A stretch of 64,000 bases of DNA, taken from contig NZ_RPOK01000002.1 of the NCBI RefSeq assembly GCF_003820355.1, positions 789,150 through 853,149 on the forward strand. Direction: 5' to 3'. Position 1 is the stretch's first letter; each line of letters starts with the position of its first letter. This document shows, one piece after another, positions 59,134-64,000 of the stretch. A program made the position numbers and the translations under genes. The notes below the pieces were generated by a model. The model ran no database searches and was not told the origin of the DNA. It saw only the letters and a program-made list of their open reading frames with translations. This DNA is from Paralteromonas sediminis. GTDB taxonomy: Bacteria > Pseudomonadota > Gammaproteobacteria > Enterobacterales > Alteromonadaceae.

Positions 59134-60558
59134 ATGACTTTAAAATCTGCCACAGTTGCTTTTCTGATGGTTGTTGGAAGCACTTATACTGTATACAGCC
59201 AAGCTACTAATTTAACAGGCCCATACTTAGGTCAAGTACCTCCGAAATCAGAGCCCCAAAAGTTTGCACCCGACGTGGTCTCAACTGACCGCTATACTTA
59301 TGGAGGAACATTCACTCCAGATATGAAGGCATTTTATTTTTTACGCGACTCAGGAACCGATGAAGGTCTCGAATTTGTCGTGTTTGAAAATATTGAAAAT
59401 CAATGGAAAGAATCTGTGATTTCAAAGCCAGTAGGTCAGCCTATGGTGGCGCCAAACGGCGATTTAATGCACCTGGGGAAGCGATTTAAACTAAAAACTC
59501 AAGAAGGCTGGTCTGAAGTAAAACAACTCGGTGAATACTTTGAACCATTTCGAATAATGCGCATGACGAGCTCACTTGCCGAAACCTATGTATTTGATGA
59601 AGTGGGCTCTGAGGATGGCGATGGCGTCATTCGATATTCGCGCCTCATTAATGGAAAGCGTGAAAAACCTCGGGCATTCAGTGAAGTTGTGAATACGGGT
59701 ACTTTTAATGCACACCCTTTTATCGCCCCAGACGAGTCCTACTTGCTGTGGGACAGCCGCCGTAAAAGCGGATTTGGGGGATCAGATATCTACATTAGCT
59801 TTAAGCAATACGACGGTTCCTGGGGCAGAGCTATCAACTTAGGCCCAAAGATTAATACGGATGGGTGGGATGCGGCTGCAAGCGTTACTCCAGATGGGAA
59901 GTACCTCATTTTTCATCGCTTAAATGATGCTGGTAACGCCAATATTTTTTGGGTGGATGCATCGATTATAGAGCAATTTCGCAATCGCTCGCATAGTGAG
60001 TTGCGCCCAAAGGTCAATATTACAACTGCAAACGGGAGCAGTAATGAGCTCAAAGTAAAATCAGATTTAGAATATCTTCATAAGCAATACGATTTAACAC
60101 CATACCTCTACACCAAGAAAATCCAAGTAGATGAGAAAGCCAGAGCTCCTTATAGTCACCCAGTCCTCACAATGAGCACACAGCCAGAGTATATATCAAG
60201 CAAAACCAAACTATTATCATCATACCTTCATGAACAATTTCACTGGCACGTTGTTATGAATGGCAAACCTGAAAAAGAAGCTTTTCGTTCCAGGATTAAG
60301 GAGTTTTTCCCCAATATTCAAATAGGCCACCCATTCGGTAGTAGTGACGCCGGAGGAACACTAAGCCACATCATAGTTTGCTATTTAGAGTATATCGCGC
60401 TTTCCGAATTAATTGGCGAGAAAAAGGCCTTGGAAAATATATCTACAAATGGATATTACACCTTGGTATATGACACCGTAATTGATCAGGATAATAGAGA
60501 GGTTTTGGACGCACTGCTCGTAGAATTCGGTCTGGAGTATCGTGAAAAGCTGCCGTAA
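59134..60558 (+). CDS. Secreted PD40 propeller protein with C-terminal HEXXH domain
   Basis: A 474-residue protein with a signal peptide (to about residue 22). Residues 45-290 contain PD40-like repeats (GGTFTPDMKAFYFLRDSG, HPFIAPDESYLLWDSRR, ASVTPDGKYLIFHR). From about 300 a distinct domain carries LHEQFHWHV near residue 367, an HEXXH zinc motif, and a possible third ligand in CYLEYIALSE about 55 residues on. A propeller-linked zinc peptidase is the best guess; the family is not recognised. GAAGGA sits 6 nt before the ATG. Confidence 0.65.
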   Translation: MTLKSATVAFLMVVGSTYTVYSQATNLTGPYLGQVPPKSEPQKFAPDVVSTDRYTYGGTFTPDMKAFYFLRDSGTDEGLEFVVFENIENQWKESVISKPVGQPMVAPNGDLMHLGKRFKLKTQEGWSEVKQLGEYFEPFRIMRMTSSLAETYVFDEVGSEDGDGVIRYSRLINGKREKPRAFSEVVNTGTFNAHPFIAPDESYLLWDSRRKSGFGGSDIYISFKQYDGSWGRAINLGPKINTDGWDAAASVTPDGKYLIFHRLNDAGNANIFWVDASIIEQFRNRSHSELRPKVNITTANGSSNELKVKSDLEYLHKQYDLTPYLYTKKIQVDEKARAPYSHPVLTMSTQPEYISSKTKLLSSYLHEQFHWHVVMNGKPEKEAFRSRIKEFFPNIQIGHPFGSSDAGGTLSHIIVCYLEYIALSELIGEKKALENISTNGYYTLVYDTVIDQDNREVLDALLVEFGLEYREKLP

Positions 60559-60824
60559 GCAACCAAGAAGGCAATAGAAGTACTGGCCTTACCATGAATC
60601 CAACATACTGATTAATCATACATTTTTTCTTTCTTTTAACCCTATAACACTACTAAAACTAGGAAGTAAGGTCAATGCAAATTGATGGTTTCCAGAACTA
60701 GCAGAAGGGTTGAAATTATTGTTCAGGGAGTGAACGAAAAGCGTACTTTTTTGAACGTTCTGTTAATTTTTTTTGAATAAAAAATATATGATTATCACTT
60801 TGTAACATCTATCTAAACCACGTC

Positions 60825-61949
60825 ATGAAAGATAATTCTCGTTTTTTTTTATGTCATACTGAACAAGCTATTAAGCTGCTTCTAGTGTTTTTTCTTCCTG
60901 TATTGGTTTGGTCATGCAAAGATGAAACTTTATCTGAGACTCTTGTTCCAAATAGACCAAACATAGAATGGCAATATAAAGGCTTGAAAGGGTTAATCAT
61001 TCAGGATGTTTTAATTTCTGAACAATTTGTTTTTGCCTCTACAAATAGAGGGTTGTACCAAGCGTCAAGAGTTTCTTTTTTCTCCAAAGACGAAACTAAA
61101 TGGTCGTTACTGACAAGTAAAGATTGGGAGTTTTTGGATATCATTTTAACCTCGGACTCTTCACTGATCGGTTCGGTTGTACATAGAGGCGTAAACTTAT
61201 TAGCTCTCAGCCATGATATGGGAAGGAATTGGACTACTAGTACTTCTCAATTCGGGTTTGGGGAGTCACGAAATTTCGAGAACATTAATAGGCTATTTTG
61301 GGACCCCGTATCTGAATCTTTGTTCGGTGTGGGTACAGATGTGTTGGCAATTTCAAATGCAGAGGCTAGTTCATGGGAATTATTATCAGGGCTCTGGCAG
61401 GGATTTGGCAGAGGCATGTTTGCAGTTACCTATGATCGTGAGAGTAATATAGCATTCTATGGTGGACAGGGCGCTTTCGAAAATCCGATATTAAGGAAGG
61501 TAGACTTATCAACTCTTGCAACTGAATTTATTGATGTGACAGATTATCTCCCGCAACCTAGCACAATTGAGTCAATTATAATTATCAAAGAGGGTCAAAC
61601 TGTTATTGCATCTGGCGAAGGTGGAATTATACGTTCTGACGACTATGGAGAAACGTGGAATAGCCTCTTAAAAAATAGTGAAGCACGATTCTACTTTGAT
61701 TTTATTGTTGACAAAAACGATAGCGACTCGGTGTTCACAGTTGGATGGAATAAATCATTTGATGAACCCCAACCATTGATTCTTGAATATACGACTGACA
61801 AAGGAGCAAGCTGGCATTCTGAGGCTTATGATGAAGACAATATTTTTGGTGGAGGGAAAAGTATTGCTGCCATTCAGTCTGAGCAAACAATCAATCTCGC
61901 AGTTGGATTATATAAAGGTGGTATTTTTACCATCACCATTGATAAGTAA
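60825..61949 (+). CDS. Lipoprotein with BNR/sortilin-like propeller repeats
   Basis: A 374-residue protein with a hydrophobic N-terminal segment ending in a lipobox-like VWSC near residue 31, so it is a probable lipoprotein. The body has repeated Asp-box-like elements (LSHDMGRNWTTS, RSDDYGETWNSL, YTTDKGASWHSE) typical of BNR/VPS10-like propellers. The role is unknown; such domains bind glycans or proteins. No strong ribosome site is seen before the ATG. Confidence 0.65.
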   Translation: MKDNSRFFLCHTEQAIKLLLVFFLPVLVWSCKDETLSETLVPNRPNIEWQYKGLKGLIIQDVLISEQFVFASTNRGLYQASRVSFFSKDETKWSLLTSKDWEFLDIILTSDSSLIGSVVHRGVNLLALSHDMGRNWTTSTSQFGFGESRNFENINRLFWDPVSESLFGVGTDVLAISNAEASSWELLSGLWQGFGRGMFAVTYDRESNIAFYGGQGAFENPILRKVDLSTLATEFIDVTDYLPQPSTIESIIIIKEGQTVIASGEGGIIRSDDYGETWNSLLKNSEARFYFDFIVDKNDSDSVFTVGWNKSFDEPQPLILEYTTDKGASWHSEAYDEDNIFGGGKSIAAIQSEQTINLAVGLYKGGIFTITIDK

Positions 61950-62104
61950 CCCAAGAATATTAAGGTTCGGGCGAGCTTATCGGCTACCAATCGGTTCGAA
62001 CTTTGCTGCCGCAAAACAATAAAGAGCAGGACCAAGCGCAAATATTCACTGAGAAATTACTATCCGAGACATTAATTGGAAAAAACTAACAATCGCCATC
62101 AAAA

Positions 62105-62119
62105 AGCCGCTTTGCGGCT
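62105..62119 (-). terminator. Short GC hairpin upstream of the GNAT gene
   Basis: AGCCGC-TTT-GCGGCT forms a 6-bp stem and is followed by TTTTT on the minus strand. No minus-strand gene leads into it. It may instead be part of a recombination site, because integron-core-like motifs lie nearby. Confidence 0.35.
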
Positions 62120-62150
62120 CAAATCGAAAAACAAGTCGCTCGCATGTGTA

Positions 62151-62162
62151 GCGGGCATTATA
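62151..62162 (+). repeat. Integron-core-like motif 1
   Basis: GCGGGCATTATA resembles the GGGCGTTA right end of attC sites with one change. It lies 17 nt before the GNAT start. See the paired motif at 62661. Confidence 0.25.
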
Positions 62163-62179
62163 AAAGTCAAGGAGGTTTT

Positions 62180-62611
62180 GTGTCAGCATTAACAGTCAGC
62201 GATGACAAGTCACTACTTGATATCGCAAAAATTCATCACTTTTTGACAACAGAAAGTACTTGGGCTCTGGGAATTAATTACGAAACAGTAGCTCGTAGTA
62301 TTGAAAACTCGATTTGTTTTGGCGCTTATAAAGGTAAAGATCAGATAGGCTTCAGTCGAATCATTACCGATCAGGCGACATTTGCAAATCTTGTCGATGT
62401 TATTGTTTGGCCCGAATATCGTGGGCTAGGAATATCTCGAAAGTTAATGGAAGCAGTAATGGTCCACTCAAGTGTTAAAGGAGTTCGGCGATTTACGCTT
62501 GCGACCTCAAATGCACATGGACTTTACCAAAAATATGGATTTACGGCGCTGCGAAAACCAGACACTTTTATGGAGGTTTATGCCCCTGACATCTACACGA
62601 AAGTTCCATAG
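62180..62611 (+). CDS. GNAT-family N-acetyltransferase
   Basis: A 143-residue acetyl-CoA-dependent transferase with the GNAT motif A block VDVIVWPEYRGLGISRKLMEAV (Q/RxxGxG/A pattern) and motif B LATSNAHGLYQKYGF. The frame opens at 62144, but AAGGAGG lies 4 nt before GTG 62180, which is the likely start. The substrate is unknown. GNAT genes are frequent integron cassettes, and integron-core-like motifs lie on both sides of this one. Confidence 0.85.
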   Translation: MSALTVSDDKSLLDIAKIHHFLTTESTWALGINYETVARSIENSICFGAYKGKDQIGFSRIITDQATFANLVDVIVWPEYRGLGISRKLMEAVMVHSSVKGVRRFTLATSNAHGLYQKYGFTALRKPDTFMEVYAPDIYTKVP

Positions 62612-62660
62612 CAATTCGGGGACTGCGGCCCCTGCGACACTCACAAGTCCGCGCGCATGC

Positions 62661-62673
62661 GCGGGGCGTTAGC
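62661..62673 (+). repeat. Integron-core-like motif 2
   Basis: GCGGGGCGTTAGC resembles the right-hand end of attC sites (GGCGTTA). It follows the GNAT stop by about 50 nt of hairpin-rich, GC-rich sequence (CCGCGC-GCAT-GCGCGG) and precedes the next gene remnant by 24 nt. Confidence 0.35.
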
Positions 62674-62697
62674 TTCTTTTTATGAAATTCGAAATTT

Positions 62698-62875
62698 GTG
62701 GAATTAATTAAATATTTAAACGAGCACTTCATCACCAAATGCGAATTGCTCGAACTTTCAAAAGTGACTGAAGAATAATTGAAAGAACTTCAGCAACAGG
62801 ACTTAGTGCCATAGTGTTCATATAAGCTAAAGCTAAACTTGGAAAATGATTCATTTTTTGGTGTTAGTTTCACAA
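62698..62875 (+). pseudogene. DUF6058-like gene remnant
   Basis: From GTG 62698 the frame reads ELIKYLNEHFITKCELLELS, then after two in-frame stops YKLKLNLENDSFFG. This matches the N-terminal part of DUF6058 proteins of Alteromonadales (N-terminal LIKYLN and CSYKLxLN...DSFFG blocks). The rest is replaced by the IS481 relic at about 62870. It is inactive. Confidence 0.5.
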
Positions 62876-63603
62876 AGTGGTGTTCGCTCAGTTTGGTTAC
62901 GTCACGGTTTAGCTAACTTCAAAGGCCGTCTGGCCGCACTAGAAGCCAAAATGGCTTCTGACAACAACATCAGTCTGACGGAGTATCAAGTACAAGCACT
63001 GGAAAGGAAGAAGCTAGATGATGAAGTCAGTGGTGAAATTGAAACGTCTCATTCTGGCTATCTTGGCTCTCAGGACACGTTTTATGTTGGCACCCTCAAA
63101 GGCGTTGGCAGGGTCTACCAACAAACCTTTGTCAATATTATTCCAAAGTGGCCTTTACCAAGCTGTACACGATGAAAACGCCTATAAGCGCCGATATGCT
63201 CAATGACAAGGTCTTGCCTTTCTTTCAACATCATAAGCTGCTTCTGCTGCGTATATTGACTGATAGAGGCACTGAATACTTTGGGAAGGTTGATAATCAT
63301 GATTACCAGATTATCTGGCCGTTAACGATATTGACCACACCAAAACTAAAGTGAAATCGCGACAAACAAATGGTATCTTCGAACGATTCCATAAAACGAT
63401 ACTACAGGAATTTTATCAGGTAACGTTCTGCAAAAACCTTTACACGAACATCGATGAGCTTCAGAAAGATCTGGACGATTGGCTCAATTACAACAACAAT
63501 GAGCGACCCCCATCAGGGAAAAATTTGTTGTGGCCGAACGCCAATGGAAACGCTTATTGATGGAAAACTGGTTTGGCCTGAGAAGAATCTGAGCGCAAAC
63601 TAA
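62862..63603 (+). pseudogene. IS481-family transposase relic
   Basis: The relic starts inside the HTH part (SQSGVRSVWLRHGLANFKGR), runs through GYLGSQDTFYVGTLKGVGR (first D), RILTDRGTEYFGK (second D), TNGIFERFHKTILQEFYQV (E), DWLNYNNNERPPSGK and ends METLIDGKLVWPEKNLSAN with TAA at 63601. At least three frame changes (near 63150, 63330 and 63530) break it. The N-terminal helix-turn-helix is missing. Confidence 0.8.
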
Positions 63604-63709
63604 CCTGACGAGCCACCTAACCAAAAACTGATAGTCGTCAGATCAGATGCCGACTTCTACATTTTAAACCACTACACTTTATTCATTATATTGTTAGCAA
63701 GATTATTGC

Positions 63710-63893
63710 CTAGCTGACTGCAAGACGGTACTTACCCACAACACAATATCATTGAGAACTGCTGGATGTTTTTCTAACAGTGGTTCCCCATGTTCGGCCC
63801 CAGATAAAATCTTGTGTGTAAATCGAGATTGAGACGATGCTTTCATCGCATAAACATAGTCTAATTCTGGTCGGTCGTATTGCGTATTCTGCT
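63710..63893 (-). pseudogene. C-terminal fragment of an alpha/beta hydrolase
   Basis: On the minus strand about 60 codons read YDRPELDYVYAMKASSQSRF, GAEHGEPLLEKHP and ending STVLQSA to a TAG at 63710. The AEHGxPLLE block resembles the catalytic-histidine region of alpha/beta hydrolases. The frame is lost at the IS21-like terminus just upstream, so the gene is truncated. Confidence 0.45.
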
Positions 63894-63896
63894 GAA

Positions 63897-64000
63897 CGTG
63901 AACACCGATTCTGGCGCATCGTGAACACCTGAGATTTCCCGCATTGGGCGAAGCTTATTTTTACGCTAAGTGTTCACCATCGGTCAACTCTGAGCGTGTT
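63897..64000. mobile_element. End of an IS21-like element
   Basis: CGTGAACACC occurs twice, at 63897-63906 and 63920-63929, with GATTCTGGCGCAT between, and an inverted GTGTTCACC is at 63970-63978. Multiple short terminal repeats of this kind are typical of IS21-family ends. The element's genes would lie beyond the window edge. Confidence 0.4.

Overview
The window is chromosomal DNA of a marine gammaproteobacterium, most likely an Alteromonadales member (Alteromonas/Aestuariibacter-like). The evidence is conserved gammaproteobacterial gene order (comEC-msbA-lpxK-ycaR-kdsB; smc-zipA-ligA with a divergent cysZ), housekeeping protein sequences of that type, and a high density of chemotaxis and c-di-GMP sensors. 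The organism is inferred from gene content only; no rRNA gene is present.

Core region, 1-28.2 kb. The 3' part of rimO is followed by a leftward envelope operon (comEC, msbA, lpxK, ycaR, kdsB and a periplasmic kelch protein) for Kdo-lipid A synthesis and export. Next come a DUF2062 membrane protein, the smc-zipA-ligA operon (chromosome condensation, division, DNA ligation) and the cysZ sulfate transporter, whose end overlaps a secreted zinc-protease-like gene by 193 nt. Then follow nlpI, a periplasmic binding protein, a DUF1244 gene, pnp, an nhaR-type regulator, a decayed HNH endonuclease gene, a putP-proA proline operon and a membrane EAL phosphodiesterase.

Junction and small element, 28.2-33 kb. 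The core stops at the last 23 nt of a tRNA-Leu-like gene with its terminator, which looks like an attachment-site remnant. Beyond it lie small uncharacterised genes, a replication-relaxation-like DNA-binding protein gene, and two hairpin-dense non-coding stretches. The larger one (about 29.65-30.25 kb) contains nested long-range helices, one with a G-U wobble, and is the best candidate here for an undescribed structured RNA or origin. A graveyard of broken IS pieces closes this part.

Sensory region, 33-54 kb. Almost everything is transcribed leftward: a TolB-like propeller, two PAS-GGDEF-EAL proteins with degenerate GGDEF domains, a REC-GGDEF cyclase with an intact GGEEF, three hybrid histidine kinases, two chemoreceptors, a 118-aa companion protein and an HTH-REC regulator with a large inverted repeat in front of it. 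No cheA, cheW or flagellar gene is present, so these inputs must feed machinery encoded elsewhere.

Accessory tail, 54-64 kb. It holds a truncated IS3-family element, a serine hydrolase fused to TPRs, a rightward set of small membrane and propeller proteins (one with an HEXXH motif), a GNAT acetyltransferase flanked by integron-core-like motifs, a broken DUF6058 gene, an IS481-family relic, a truncated hydrolase, and what looks like the end of an IS21-like element.
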